Position numbers and translations under genes: made by a program. Positions 17,108 to 26,290 of a stretch of DNA of 64,000 nucleotides are shown one piece after another. The notes beneath the pieces were generated by a model, which was given only the letters and a program-made list of their open reading frames with translations, ran no database searches and was not told the origin of the DNA. The stretch comes from Lacrimispora sp. BS-2 (GTDB lineage Bacteria; Bacillota; Clostridia; Lachnospirales; Lachnospiraceae). Location: assembly GCF_040207125.1 (NCBI RefSeq), contig NZ_CP157940.1:186001-250000 (forward strand). The letters run 5' to 3'. Position 1 is the stretch's first letter. The number at the start of each line of letters is the position of its first letter.

Positions 17108-17162
17108 TGTCGAATAATGCGATAGAATCCCATTGCGGCATGAGCCAGGGCAAGACTATAAT
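17108..17162 (+). promoter_or_regulatory. 0A box and promoter of spo0A
   Basis: TGTCGAA at 17108-17114 matches the Spo0A-binding consensus TGNCGAA. TTGCGG (17133-17138) and TATAAT (17157-17162), 18 bases apart, form a plausible vegetative promoter just downstream. GTCGAATAA within the box also resembles a sigma-H -10 element, although I found no matching -35. Autoregulation of spo0A is known in B. subtilis; here it is inferred. Confidence 0.55.
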
Positions 17163-17214
17163 GGCTTTACACTAGTTTTAATCTATTTTGAAGAATCAGA
17201 AGGAGAGTATCAAT

Positions 17215-18021
17215 ATGTCAGAAATTAGTATTGCGATTGCAGATGATAACCTGCAGACATTGAATCTGCTGAATGATATACTGGAGGGAGAGGAGGATTT
17301 TCACGTCGTAGGAAGAGCGGATAATGGCGAAGACGCTTATAACATGATCCTCAAAACAAGTCCTGATGTTGTCTTATTGGATGTGATTATGCCGAGAATG
17401 GACGGAATATCGGTAATGGAGCGGGTGCGCGGAAATGGCGCTGTTACAAAGATTCCGTCGTTTATCATGGTCACAGCGGCAGGAAGCGAGAATATTACTG
17501 AAGATGCTTTCCGAATGGGGGCAAATTACTACATAATGAAACCGTTTAATAAGGACATTATCGTCGATAAGGTACGAAGGGTAGGACAGAGAAAGTCGAA
17601 GGCGTCCAGCCTTCAGGGGATGAAAAAAGTAAAACCCTATGTCAATAAAACGGAGTATATGGAACAGAATCTGGAAAATGATGTAACCCAGATGCTACAT
17701 GAAATAGGAATTCCGGCACATATTAAGGGATATCAGTATTTGAGGGATGCCATTGTGATCTCCGTACAGGATCAGGAAATGCTTACCTCTGTCACAAAGA
17801 TACTTTATCCATCCATTGCAAAGAAACATCAGACAACTCCCAGCAGAGTGGAGCGGGCCATTCGTCATGCCATAGAGGTGGCCTGGAGCAGGGGAAAGAT
17901 GGATACGATCAATGAATTGTTTGGATATACCGTAAGTACCGGCAAAGGAAAGCCTACAAATTCCGAATTTATTGCTTTAATTGCTGATAAGATAAGACTG
18001 GACTATAAAAAACTTTCCTAA
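17215..18021 (+). CDS. spo0A: Sporulation master regulator Spo0A
   Basis: The response regulator that commits cells to sporulation. The 268-residue protein has a receiver domain with acidic pocket DD at residues 10-11, phosphoacceptor Asp56 in [13 protein letters not shown] and Lys in IMKPFN, then the Spo0A-specific DNA-binding domain with [18 protein letters not shown] near residues 215-232. The ATG at 17215 is used because AAGGAGA precedes it; an in-frame TTG 27 bases upstream overlaps that site. It directly follows spoIVB and has its own promoter with a 0A box. Confidence 0.97.
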   Translation: MSEISIAIADDNLQTLNLLNDILEGEEDFHVVGRADNGEDAYNMILKTSPDVVLLDVIMPRMDGISVMERVRGNGAVTKIPSFIMVTAAGSENITEDAFRMGANYYIMKPFNKDIIVDKVRRVGQRKSKASSLQGMKKVKPYVNKTEYMEQNLENDVTQMLHEIGIPAHIKGYQYLRDAIVISVQDQEMLTSVTKILYPSIAKKHQTTPSRVERAIRHAIEVAWSRGKMDTINELFGYTVSTGKGKPTNSEFIALIADKIRLDYKKLS

Positions 18022-18118
18022 TTTGTAAATTTTGATACTTCCTTATTTCCTTAAAATGCAGTATACTAAATAGAAATCGGCAATACCCCTGAGGGAAAAG
18101 GATAAGGGAGGTTTTTGG

Positions 18119-19564
18119 ATGAAGAAGATATTATTCGTTGCATCAGAGGCAGTACCTTTTATTAAAACAGGAGGTCTCGCAGATGTTGTGGGATCCCTTC
18201 CCAAGTGCTTCGATAAAGAGTATTTCGATGTAAGAGTCATGATTCCCAAATACCTGTGTATCAAGGAAGAACTGAGAAACCAGATGACCTATATTGATCA
18301 TTTTTATATGGATTATCTGGGGCAGAACAGGTATGTGGGGATTCTTCAGTATGTTTATGACGGCATTACCTTTTACTTTATTGATAACGAAGAATATTAT
18401 AACGGTTCCAGACCCTATGGGGAATGGTACAATGATCTGGAAAAGTTCTGCTTCTTCTCCAGAGCGGCTTTGTCAGCCCTTCCAGTTATCGGTTTCCAGC
18501 CGGATGTGGTTCACTGCCATGACTGGCAGACGGCCCTTATTCCTGTTTTATTAAAGGACCGGTTTCATGATGGGGAGTTTTTCCGGAACATGAAATCAAT
18601 CATCACCATTCACAATTTAAAGTTCCAGGGAGTATGGGATGTAAAGACCATACAGAAGCTTACCTGTCTGCCGGATTATTATTTTTCGCCGGATAAGCTG
18701 GAGGCTTATAAGGATGGCAACCTGTTAAAGGGCGGCATTGTTTACGCCGATGCCATCACAACGGTCAGCGATACCTATGCGGAAGAGATTAAGATGCCGT
18801 TTTACGGGGAAGGGCTGGATGGCCTGATGCGTGCACGGGCAGGAAATCTCCGGGGAATTGTCAATGGCATTGATTATGAAGAGTTTGATCCGGAAACCGA
18901 TCAGTATATTGAAAAGAACTATAATTTAAAGAATTTCCGCAAGGAAAAGGTGAAGAATAAGCAGGCTTTGCAGCAGGAGCTTGGACTGAATCAGGATGAG
19001 AAGAAGTTTATGATAGGTATCGTTTCCAGACTGACAGACCAGAAAGGACTGGATCTGATCCAGTGTGTGATCGATGAGCTGTGCAGCGATGATATCCAGC
19101 TTGTAATCCTTGGAACCGGGGAAGAACGGTATGAGAATATGTTCCGCCATTATGCGTGGAAATACCAGGATAAGGTTTCTGCCAATATTTATTATTCAGA
19201 GGCAATGTCCCATAAGGTTTACGCCGCATGTGATGCATTCCTTATGCCGTCCCTGTTTGAGCCATGCGGGCTGAGCCAGCTTATGGCTCTCCGGTACGGT
19301 ACCGTACCTATTGTACGGGAAACCGGCGGTTTAAAGGATACGGTTGAGCCGTATAATGAATTTGAGAACCGGGGAACCGGCTTCTCCTTCTCCAATTATA
19401 ACGCCCACGAGATGTTAGGAATCATCCGGTACGCACAAGGGGTTTACTACGATAAGAAGCGTGAGTGGAACAAGGTCATTGACCGCGCCATGGCAAAGGA
19501 TTACTCATGGAAAATTTCAGCCATGAAATATCAGGAACTTTATGATTGGCTGATTGGCTATTAA
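18119..19564 (+). CDS. glgA: Glycogen (starch) synthase
   Basis: A GT5 glycosyltransferase that elongates alpha-1,4-glucan from ADP-glucose. At 481 residues it is full length. The ADP-glucose-binding KTGGLADVVGSLPK motif is at the N terminus, EPCGLSQLMALRYGTVPIVRETGGLKDTV marks the catalytic C-terminal half. AGGGAGG precedes the ATG. No other glg genes are adjacent, so it appears to be transcribed alone or with the following HD gene; glycogen is commonly stored before sporulation in clostridia. Confidence 0.96.
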   Translation: MKKILFVASEAVPFIKTGGLADVVGSLPKCFDKEYFDVRVMIPKYLCIKEELRNQMTYIDHFYMDYLGQNRYVGILQYVYDGITFYFIDNEEYYNGSRPYGEWYNDLEKFCFFSRAALSALPVIGFQPDVVHCHDWQTALIPVLLKDRFHDGEFFRNMKSIITIHNLKFQGVWDVKTIQKLTCLPDYYFSPDKLEAYKDGNLLKGGIVYADAITTVSDTYAEEIKMPFYGEGLDGLMRARAGNLRGIVNGIDYEEFDPETDQYIEKNYNLKNFRKEKVKNKQALQQELGLNQDEKKFMIGIVSRLTDQKGLDLIQCVIDELCSDDIQLVILGTGEERYENMFRHYAWKYQDKVSANIYYSEAMSHKVYAACDAFLMPSLFEPCGLSQLMALRYGTVPIVRETGGLKDTVEPYNEFENRGTGFSFSNYNAHEMLGIIRYAQGVYYDKKREWNKVIDRAMAKDYSWKISAMKYQELYDWLIGY

Positions 19565-19601
19565 GCCGGCCATGGATTAGGAAAGAAGCGTTAGAACAAG
19601 G

Positions 19602-20171
19602 ATGGAAAACATGCATTTGACCCGGGAAGAAAAAGAAGAAGTGATCCGATGGGCAGAAGATTCTTCCTGGGTAGAACGGGAAGATTATTGTGAAGATACG
19701 GATTATATGGACTGTGTCAGGGACATTATAGATAGTCCAATATTTCAGTCCATGGACAATTATATGCAGCACGGAGACACTACCTGTAAGGCCCACTGCA
19801 TTAAGGTATCCTATATGGGATACTGCATCTGCAGAAAAAAGGGCTGGGATTATAAAGCAGTCGCAAGAGCCGGTCTCCTTCATGACTTGTTTTTGTATGA
19901 CTGGCATACCCATGCAAAGGAAACCGGGGAGCACTTCCATGGTTATACTCATCCCCGGACTGCATTGAATAATGCAGTAAAATATTTTGAACTTACAGAA
20001 AAAGAGAAAGATATGATTTTACGCCATATGTGGCCGCTGACGCCCATTCCCCCAAAAAGTCTTGAGGGAATGGTGATCATTTATTCGGATAAATTTTGCG
20101 GCCTGATCGAAACAATGGCCAGGATCAAGCGTTGGATCTTATTTGGATTTGGAAAGAAAAGCGCTGCATAA
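19602..20171 (+). CDS. HD domain phosphohydrolase
   Basis: A 189-residue metal-dependent HD superfamily protein. The motif is visible as ARAGLLHDLFLYDWH (His-Asp near residue 96) with an upstream HCIKVSYMGY helix and downstream HTHPRTALNNA-type histidines (GYTHPRTAL). The substrate is unknown; related clostridial proteins are annotated as HD phosphohydrolases. Two start codons, ATG at 19602 and 19611, are possible; the second has AAGGA at a better distance. The adjacent gene encodes a YuiD-type PAP2-related protein. Confidence 0.8.
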   Translation: MENMHLTREEKEEVIRWAEDSSWVEREDYCEDTDYMDCVRDIIDSPIFQSMDNYMQHGDTTCKAHCIKVSYMGYCICRKKGWDYKAVARAGLLHDLFLYDWHTHAKETGEHFHGYTHPRTALNNAVKYFELTEKEKDMILRHMWPLTPIPPKSLEGMVIIYSDKFCGLIETMARIKRWILFGFGKKSAA

Positions 20172-20184
20172 TACGGAGGAAACC

Positions 20185-20643
20185 ATGACATTTTGGGAAG
20201 ATATACTTGGGAATCAGGTTTTGATTACTGCAGTTGCCGGTTGGCTGGTGGCACAGATATTAAAGACGATCATTGACCTGGCCCTTAACAAAAACTTTAA
20301 TCCGGAGAGGCTTGTGGGATCTGGGGGAATGCCCAGTTCCCATTCCTCAACGGTATGTGCATTGACGACCGCCGCCATTTACCGCTATGGCGTCGGTTCT
20401 TTTGAGTTTGCGGTCTGCTTTGTCCTATCCATGATTGTCATGTATGATGCCATGGGGGTGCGCAGGGAAACGGGTAAGCAGGCCAAACTGCTAAACAGCA
20501 TCCTGCTGGAAAATCCATTTGAGTTTAGTGGGGAGATATTACAGGAAAAGCTTAAGGAATATGTAGGACATACTCCTCTTCAGGTAGCGGCAGGAGCAAT
20601 TTTAGGAATCCTGCTTGCGCTTTTTATGGCCCAGTATTATTAG
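20185..20643 (+). CDS. Divergent PAP2 family membrane protein (YuiD-like)
   Basis: A 152-residue membrane protein of the divergent PAP2 (acid phosphatase / vanadium haloperoxidase-related) family. It has several hydrophobic segments and the conserved GGMPSSHSSTVCALTTA motif, which corresponds to the catalytic SGH-type region of PAP2 enzymes, plus YDAMGVRRETGKQA. The ATG at 20185 follows CGGAGG. The family is widespread in bacteria and plants and its substrate is not established. It is likely co-transcribed with the HD gene, with 13 bases between them. Confidence 0.85.
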   Translation: MTFWEDILGNQVLITAVAGWLVAQILKTIIDLALNKNFNPERLVGSGGMPSSHSSTVCALTTAAIYRYGVGSFEFAVCFVLSMIVMYDAMGVRRETGKQAKLLNSILLENPFEFSGEILQEKLKEYVGHTPLQVAAGAILGILLALFMAQYY

Positions 20644-20840
20644 TTAAATATCTGCGAAGACATTCCGGCATTTGCAATTTCCCGGCAGCCGCCAGGGGCA
20701 GGGGAGTTGGCATTGATTCGTTGCATCTACTGGAATAAAGAAGAAAGTTTTCTGGGAATCGTAAGAAAATAGTCCTTGATTTCTTAAGATATCCATATTA
20801 TACTTTAACAAGTTAAAAAATTGTTAAAATTGGAGGTAAA

Positions 20841-21404
20841 ATGGATATGTCAATTTATCATAGGATAAACTGTTTTTTCCTATTCAGTTTTCTTGGATAC
20901 CTTCTTGAATGTTCCGTACTAAGCTATGAGAATAAGAGGCCTGTGCTGAATCGTGGATTTGGCCACGGACCGTTCTGCATTATCTATGGATTTGGCGCAA
21001 CGGGAGCGATGATACTGCTTAAGCCTTTGGCAGGCAATCCGGTTCATCTTTACTTTGCCTCTATGGCTATGGCAACCTTTATGGAGCTTTTAACAGCTCA
21101 TATGATGATAAAGCTGTTCGGTTCATTCTGGTGGGATTACAGCCGGAAGCTGTTTAATTACAAAGGGATCATCTGTCTGGAAAGCAGCATTGCATGGGGA
21201 TTTTTAGGGATTTTCTATTTCCGGTTCCTTAATGGATTTGTCAATCAGATGGCAGGAATGATTCCGGAGAATTTTGAGCGGTTGGTGGCAATGAGCCTTT
21301 TGATTTTTTATTTGGCTGATTTCATATACACCATGAGACTGCAGCTTCGGGGTGATTGTGACGATGATGATACGTCCATGATCGGGCGTTTGAAAGTATA
21401 TTAA
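20841..21404 (+). CDS. Putative ABC transporter permease, CmpB family membrane protein
   Basis: A 187-residue membrane protein of the family named putative ABC-transporter type IV (CmpB). Recognisable are FLGYLLECSVLSYENKRPVLNRGF, GFGHGPFCIIYGFGA and the WDYSRKLFNYKGIICLESS segment, with about five membrane helices. Despite the family name, no ATPase partner is nearby and a transport role is unproven. TTGGAGG precedes the ATG. An alternative ATG lies two codons downstream. Confidence 0.75.
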   Translation: MDMSIYHRINCFFLFSFLGYLLECSVLSYENKRPVLNRGFGHGPFCIIYGFGATGAMILLKPLAGNPVHLYFASMAMATFMELLTAHMMIKLFGSFWWDYSRKLFNYKGIICLESSIAWGFLGIFYFRFLNGFVNQMAGMIPENFERLVAMSLLIFYLADFIYTMRLQLRGDCDDDDTSMIGRLKVY

Positions 21405-21485
21405 TGAATGGCGGGATTCGATATGGGTCCCGCTTATTTGCTATTTTATACCATAAAGTCTTTAAGAGTGACATGGAGGTTAGAG

Positions 21486-22079
21486 ATGAATAAGATAGAC
21501 AAGCTTGTGCTGGCATCAGCTTCCCCAAGAAGGAGAGAGCTTCTGGCTCAGATCGGGATAACGCCGGAGATTGAGCCCAGCACCATAGAGGAGAATATCA
21601 CCACAGACGTGCCGGAGGAGGCAGTGATGGAGCTGTCCCGCCAAAAGGCAGAAGACGTTGCCAGCCGCCAGCAGGCAGGGACATATGTCATTGGTGCGGA
21701 CACCGTAGTTGCTGCTGGCGGTGAGATTCTGGGAAAGCCGGTCAGCCATGAAGATGCTTACCGGATGATCTCTTTGATTGAAGGAAAGACCCATCAGGTA
21801 TACACAGGAGTCACCCTGGTGTATTGTGGAGGTCATAGGAATAAGGTGAGGACATTTGTGGAAAAGACGGATGTTCATCTCTATCCCATGTCTGACGGGG
21901 AGATAAGAACCTATGCTGACAGCGGGGAGCCTATGGACAAGGCCGGGGCCTATGGGATACAGGGAAAATTCGCAGCTTTTATTAAAGGGATTGACGGCGA
22001 TTACAATAATGTAGTAGGATTGCCTGTAGGACGTGTGTACCAGGAGATGAAGCAGATGTTTAAGGAGGACAGGGAATGA
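21486..22079 (+). CDS. maf: Maf-like nucleoside triphosphate pyrophosphatase
   Basis: A 197-residue Maf protein that hydrolyses non-canonical or UTP/dTTP nucleotides to monophosphates, linked to septum control and house cleaning. The N-terminal LVLASASPRRRELLAQIG motif and the catalytic GADTVVAAGGEILGKP region are intact, as is GEPMDKAGAYGIQG. ATGGAGGT precedes the ATG at 21486; the frame is open further upstream but without a ribosome site. The stop overlaps the next start in an ATGA. Confidence 0.95.
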   Translation: MNKIDKLVLASASPRRRELLAQIGITPEIEPSTIEENITTDVPEEAVMELSRQKAEDVASRQQAGTYVIGADTVVAAGGEILGKPVSHEDAYRMISLIEGKTHQVYTGVTLVYCGGHRNKVRTFVEKTDVHLYPMSDGEIRTYADSGEPMDKAGAYGIQGKFAAFIKGIDGDYNNVVGLPVGRVYQEMKQMFKEDRE

Positions 22080-22858
22080 TTAAACTGATTGCATCGGATA
22101 TTGACGGGACTCTTGTGCCGGATGGAGGCAATGAACTGAATCCTGAGCTGTATGATGTAATTTTAAAGCTGCGGGCAAAGGGGATCCAGTTCGCCGCTGC
22201 CAGCGGACGCCAGTGGCTCAGCATTGAATCCATATTTGAACCCATTAAGGAAAAGGTGTTCTATCTTTCAGATAACGGTGCTTATGTAGGCTTACATGGA
22301 AGGCGATTATATATCAACCCCATTGAGCGTAAGACGGTTATGGACATGGTACAGGATGTACGGAAGATGGAGGGGCTTGATGTCCTGATCTGTGGACCCG
22401 ATGTGATTTATACGGAGACAGACAATCAGGAATTTCTGGACTGGATGGTAAACGGTTACCGGTTCCATGTGAAGCAGGTGGAGGATTTGACCAAGGTGGA
22501 ATCTGAATTCATCAAAGTTTCCGTGTACCGTAAGACAAATGTGGAGGCTCATACCAGAACCTTGAGGGAAAAATACGGGGACCGCCTTAAAATGACCTTG
22601 GCAGGTGATATGTGGCTGGACTGTATGAGACCGGGAATTAACAAAGGACAGGCCGTAAAGCTTCTTCAGGACAGCCTGGGGATCAAGCCGGAGGAGACCA
22701 TGGCCTTTGGCGATCAGTTAAATGATATTGAGATGTTAAAGCAGGCGTATTACAGCTTTGCCGTAGGAAACGCCAGGGAAGAGGTAAAGGCCGTTGCCAG
22801 ATTTCGGACGGACACTAACGTAAACGATGGGGTCCTGAAAATACTGAAGCTGCTTTAA
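22076..22858 (+). CDS. HAD superfamily Cof-like hydrolase
   Basis: A 260-residue phosphatase of the Cof/YwpJ group (HAD IIB). Motif I is ASDIDGTLVPDG with the two catalytic aspartates at residues 7 and 9, motif II is AAASGRQW, and motif IV is AFGDQLNDIEML. Substrates for this family are usually sugar phosphates or phosphorylated cofactors; the specific one is unknown. The ATG overlaps the maf stop (ATGA), so the two are translationally coupled. Confidence 0.92.
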   Translation: MIKLIASDIDGTLVPDGGNELNPELYDVILKLRAKGIQFAAASGRQWLSIESIFEPIKEKVFYLSDNGAYVGLHGRRLYINPIERKTVMDMVQDVRKMEGLDVLICGPDVIYTETDNQEFLDWMVNGYRFHVKQVEDLTKVESEFIKVSVYRKTNVEAHTRTLREKYGDRLKMTLAGDMWLDCMRPGINKGQAVKLLQDSLGIKPEETMAFGDQLNDIEMLKQAYYSFAVGNAREEVKAVARFRTDTNVNDGVLKILKLL

Positions 22859-22881
22859 GCAGCGTGAAAAGAGGGAGGCTC

Positions 22882-23853
22882 ATGAAAGGTCAATTTAAGA
22901 GTGTGGGAAAAGTCCTTCTGGCTGCTGCAGCGGCAATCGTCCTGCTATCCGGGTGCAGGGCTAATATCCCCCTTGTTTCTGAATCCTTTGAGACAAAGGC
23001 GTATACGCTGCCCCAATCCATGGTGATCGTAGCCACAGAGAGGAACCGGTATCAGCAGATTTATACCAACCAGATCTGGGGAGTGGACTTGCCAGGCGGA
23101 CAGACCTTTGAAACCTATCTGGTGGATCAGGTGAAGGAATTTCTCCAGGAAATGAAGATGATGAATCTTCTGGCAAAGAACAAGGGAATCACCCTGACCA
23201 GCGCCGAAAAGGAAGAAGTCCGTAAGGCATCGGAAGAATATTATTCTTCCCTGACCAAGGAAGATATCTCCTACATGGGAGCCACAGAAACGGATGTGCG
23301 GACTATGTATGAAGAATATTGCCTATCCAATAAGGTTGTGGATGAACTGACAAAGGACATGAATCTGGAAATCAGCGACAGCGAAGCCAAGGTGATCCAG
23401 GTGGATCAGATCGTTATGTCCGATGGGGCTGCGGCTTCTGAGGTGCTTTTAAAGGCAGAGACTGAGGGAGCCGATTTTTCCTCACTTGCCAGAGAATATT
23501 CGGAGAATCCGGTCATAACGCGAAATGTGGGCAGAGGGGAAAATCCAGGTCCCTATGAGGAGGCTGCCTTTTCCCTTACAGCAGGCCAGATCAGTCAGGT
23601 GGTGGAGGATAAGGACAAATATTATATTATCCACTGCGTAAACGATTATGACGAAGACGCCACTCAGGAGCGGAAAGCCGGGCTGTACCGGAAACGGAAG
23701 AGAGAGGCCTTTGATCAAATCTATTCCCAGTTTAAGAAAGAAAATCCGGTCACCTTCAGCAATGAGATATGGAAGGATGTAAAATTCTCCAAAGATGACA
23801 GGACAACTGCCACGAACTTTTTTGAAATATATAAGAAGTATTTTTCTGACTAA
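22882..23853 (+). CDS. PrsA-like peptidylprolyl isomerase lipoprotein
   Basis: A 323-residue secreted lipoprotein with signal peptide and lipobox LLSGC near residue 24. The C-terminal half carries a parvulin-type rotamase domain (VIQVDQIVMSD, then FSSLAREYSENPV, and AAFSLTAGQISQVVEDKDKYYIIHC). It should assist folding of exported proteins at the outer face of the membrane. The ATG at 22882 is preferred because GGGAGG precedes it. A small membrane protein gene follows. Confidence 0.88.
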   Translation: MKGQFKSVGKVLLAAAAAIVLLSGCRANIPLVSESFETKAYTLPQSMVIVATERNRYQQIYTNQIWGVDLPGGQTFETYLVDQVKEFLQEMKMMNLLAKNKGITLTSAEKEEVRKASEEYYSSLTKEDISYMGATETDVRTMYEEYCLSNKVVDELTKDMNLEISDSEAKVIQVDQIVMSDGAAASEVLLKAETEGADFSSLAREYSENPVITRNVGRGENPGPYEEAAFSLTAGQISQVVEDKDKYYIIHCVNDYDEDATQERKAGLYRKRKREAFDQIYSQFKKENPVTFSNEIWKDVKFSKDDRTTATNFFEIYKKYFSD

Positions 23854-23882
23854 CCAAAGGGGAAGGATGGGGAAAACTACAG

Positions 23883-24116
23883 ATGAAACCGGAAGAATAT
23901 GATAGAAAAAGAGGGCACAGCCGCAGGCGCAGAAGAAACCGGGGACGGGAAATCCTAGTGGGATTTCTTAGGTTTCTTCTTGCCTTGTTTTTGCTAGTCT
24001 GCTTAACGGTAGGGGGCGTGTTTGGATACCGGTACTGGGAGGGGAGTAAAACCTCTGAATCTCCTTTGGAAACCAGCAGGGAAGTGGTGTCGGAGACCAT
24101 GGGGGAATCGCATTAA
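23883..24116 (+). CDS. Small basic single-pass membrane protein
   Basis: A 77-residue hypothetical protein. Residues 1-24 are strongly basic (HSRRRRRNRGRE), followed by one hydrophobic segment (about 27-47) and a polar C-terminal tail of 30 residues that probably lies outside. I do not recognise a family. It lies 29 bases after the PrsA-like gene and before a terminator, so it is probably the last gene of that unit. The ribosome site is weak. Confidence 0.6.
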   Translation: MKPEEYDRKRGHSRRRRRNRGREILVGFLRFLLALFLLVCLTVGGVFGYRYWEGSKTSESPLETSREVVSETMGESH

Positions 24117-24120
24117 TGGG

Positions 24121-24157
24121 AAGGGGAAATCAGTGAGATGATTTCCCCTTTTCTTTG
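24121..24157. terminator. Bidirectional terminator
   Basis: AAGGGGAAATCA (24121-24132) pairs perfectly with TGATTTCCCCTT (24139-24150), followed by TTCTTT. The stop codon of the converging minus-strand gene lies in the hairpin. Confidence 0.85.
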
Positions 24158-24702
24158 AAAGAATTCAGGAGCCAGGCAAAGGAATCTTCATCTTGTGGAA
24201 GAATCACATCTGCATACTCCATCACTGCCTCTGCCGTAGGCTTTATACTGGAAGAAGCGCTGCTCTCAATCATGACAAAGAGAGCCGGGTCAGCTACCAG
24301 GCGTACACTGTTGGATTCACATAGAACAAGGGCATTCTCCGGAACCAATTTAAGGGCTTCCTCTAATGCCTCTCTCAAATTTTCCTTATAGGCCCGGATG
24401 AGATAAACCTCTTTTGCTCCGGCCTTTTTCAGCAGCATGGTATCTTTTGTCCCGTTGCCGGTCTCCGGCGTTATGTCAAAGGAGCCTTTCAGTCCATGGC
24501 AGATCCCGCAGCCCTGGTCACCTCTGGGACATATATCCCCATGATTTCTTATGGTTATCAGCTTGAATGCAATAACCGGTATTTCATCTTTAAATGCATG
24601 GATAATCTGAAGAGCCAGGGTTGTTTTTCCACTGTTGCGTCCTGTCGCTCCGATTAAAATCATGTGTCTGGCTTGCAGAAGAGTTGTGTTTTCTGTACTC
24701 AT
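24130..24702 (-). CDS. MobB-like P-loop NTPase
   Basis: A 190-residue GTPase-like protein related to molybdopterin-guanine dinucleotide biosynthesis protein MobB. The P-loop is LIGATGRNSGKTTLALQII near the N terminus, and a cysteine-rich stretch, CPRGDQGCGICHG, follows. The start at 24702 has GGAG 5 bases upstream. No molybdenum cofactor genes are adjacent, so the actual role is open; the extra cysteines could bind metal. Confidence 0.72.
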   Translation of the reverse strand: MSTENTTLLQARHMILIGATGRNSGKTTLALQIIHAFKDEIPVIAFKLITIRNHGDICPRGDQGCGICHGLKGSFDITPETGNGTKDTMLLKKAGAKEVYLIRAYKENLREALEEALKLVPENALVLCESNSVRLVADPALFVMIESSASSSIKPTAEAVMEYADVILPQDEDSFAWLLNSFKEKGKSSH

Positions 24703-24856
24703 ATTTACTCCAATTTTGTAAAATTGCGGCACTTCACCATTCCTCCGTTTTATCCGGAATGCTCCGTTCCAACTGCATCATTGACCAGAAACAGGGCTCG
24801 GTCATATCGCCGGGGGATATGGTGGAGATTCTGTATTGGAAGCCGGAAAGATAAAA

Positions 24857-26143
24857 TTACGCCTGGAAAAATGCCTCTGCCAGTTTCACAAGGGCTTCCT
24901 GGTCCTTAGCTCCCATAACTTCCCTTGCTGAGTGCATGGCAAGTATGGGCACGCCTGCATCGACTGTCCGCATGGTAAGAAGGGCGGAAGAGATGCTTCC
25001 CAAAGTGGAACCGCCTTTTACGTCAGAGCGGTTGGAGAACTTTTTATAAGGAATATTATTTTTACGGCAGATCCCTTCAATGACTCCGGTGCTGGAAGCG
25101 TCGGTGGCATAGGCCTGGCTGGATGCCAGCTTAATGGCGACCCCGTCTCCCATGAGGATCTGGTTCTTGATATCACATTTTTCCCCGTGGTTGGGGTGAA
25201 TGGCATGGGCCACATCCAGGGACAGCAAAAATCCGCAAAACAGAACATTTAAGAAAGTTTCCCTGGAATATCCCAGAGATAAGCAGATCTTTTCAAGAAT
25301 GCGCTCCATCAGGGCAGAAGCAGCTCCCTGCTTGGTATGGCTTCCGATTTCCTCATTGTCGTATAAGGCGATGGCATGAATTCCGTTTTTGCACGGACCG
25401 GCCATGATTCCGCTTAAGCAGGCCTGCACGGAGGTTAAGTTATCCAGACGGGGAGAAGAGTAAAATTCATTCTGTAAGCCTAACAGGGTTCCCTGCTCCC
25501 AGCTATAGATGCAGATTTCATAATCCAGAATATCTTCTTTTTTCACGCCTGCCTCTTTTGCCAGGGCTTCCAGGAAAAAGTCTTCCCTGCTTAACTCATC
25601 CGTGATCCGGGTAATGAGGGGAAGCATGTCTATCTGCGCATTGATGGCAACTCCGTCGTTGGCATCCCGGTTCATATGGATGGCCAGGTTCGGGACCGTA
25701 AGGAGGGGGCGTGAAAAGTCCACAAATATGGTTTCAGGCTTCATGGGAGATGCTCCGGCTACACAGACCTTGCCTGCCATGGATAAGGGGCGGTCAAACC
25801 AGGTTCCTAAAAGAGGGCCTCCGTATACTTCTACGTTAAGCTTTCCGTATTCCAGGGAAGTGACCTCAGGGGAGGGTTTTACCTTCAGGCATGGCCAGTC
25901 CGTATGGGAGGCAGCCAGTTTAAAGGCCGGTATTTCGCCCAACTCTTCCCCAACGGAAAATGCGATCAGGGTGGAGTCAAAAGCATTTATGTAGTATGAC
26001 CCGCCCTGCTTTAACTCCCAGGGCTCAGCCAGAGACAGTTCCTTAAAGCCTGCGGATAAAAGCTGGTCCGCTGCCGCCATGATGCAGTGGTATGGAGAAA
26101 CTGATGCGGCGATCAGTGTTTCTAACTGCTTGATATGATTCAT
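24857..26143 (-). CDS. apeB: M18 family aminopeptidase
   Basis: A 428-residue zinc aminopeptidase of family M18. Recognisable metal and catalytic regions are KLAASHTDWPCLKVKP, DNLTSVQACLSG, ALYDNEEIGSHTKQGA and AHAIHPNH. It releases N-terminal residues from peptides in the cytoplasm. The start at 26143 follows AGAGGAAACCAT; the frame continues another 53 codons into a repeat-derived leader, which I do not consider coding. The ribosome site itself is part of a dispersed repeat. Confidence 0.92.
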   Translation of the reverse strand: MNHIKQLETLIAASVSPYHCIMAAADQLLSAGFKELSLAEPWELKQGGSYYINAFDSTLIAFSVGEELGEIPAFKLAASHTDWPCLKVKPSPEVTSLEYGKLNVEVYGGPLLGTWFDRPLSMAGKVCVAGASPMKPETIFVDFSRPLLTVPNLAIHMNRDANDGVAINAQIDMLPLITRITDELSREDFFLEALAKEAGVKKEDILDYEICIYSWEQGTLLGLQNEFYSSPRLDNLTSVQACLSGIMAGPCKNGIHAIALYDNEEIGSHTKQGAASALMERILEKICLSLGYSRETFLNVLFCGFLLSLDVAHAIHPNHGEKCDIKNQILMGDGVAIKLASSQAYATDASSTGVIEGICRKNNIPYKKFSNRSDVKGGSTLGSISSALLTMRTVDAGVPILAMHSAREVMGAKDQEALVKLAEAFFQA

Positions 26144-26146
26144 ATG

Positions 26147-26177
26147 GTTTCCTCTTTTCTGCCCATGCTTTTTGGGC
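26147..26177 (-). repeat. Dispersed leader repeat, copy A
   Basis: On the minus strand this element runs from GCCCAAAAAGCATGGGC to GAGGAAAC and supplies the ribosome site of apeB. It matches copy C (34701-34731) at 28 of 31 positions and contains a short GCCC/GGGC hairpin. Confidence 0.7.
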
Positions 26178-26200
26178 ATAGTGGTATGCCCGCAGGGCGC

Positions 26201-26228
26201 TTCCTCTTTTCTGCCCGTGCTTTTGGGC
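26201..26228 (-). repeat. Dispersed leader repeat, copy B
   Basis: A second copy of the same element directly upstream of copy A, differing by two or three bases. It is not next to a start codon. Confidence 0.65.
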
Positions 26229-26242
26229 TTGAGTCCGCAGTG

Positions 26243-26273
26243 GAGCCAGGGGATCCTGCGGATCCCCTGGCTC
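26243..26273. repeat. Perfect 14-bp palindrome
   Basis: GAGCCAGGGGATCC (26243-26256) and GGATCCCCTGGCTC (26260-26273) are separated by only TGC. Neither side has a T-run, so it is not an ordinary terminator. Confidence 0.75.
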
Positions 26274-26290
26274 ACGGGCATTCGCCCTAT

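Larger units (their letters stand above)
16684..17214. other. Intergenic region with spoIVB terminator and spo0A control region
   Basis: This AT-rich stretch begins with the spoIVB terminator and ends with the spo0A promoter, including a perfect 0A box. TTCGACC at 17043-17049 resembles a second, imperfect 0A box on the other strand. No gene is supported; an 87-codon minus-strand frame here lacks a ribosome site and familiar sequence. Confidence 0.5.

Noticed and set aside
16890..17153. 87-codon minus-strand frame upstream of spo0A
   Set aside because: No ribosome site, odd composition, and the region contains the spo0A control signals.
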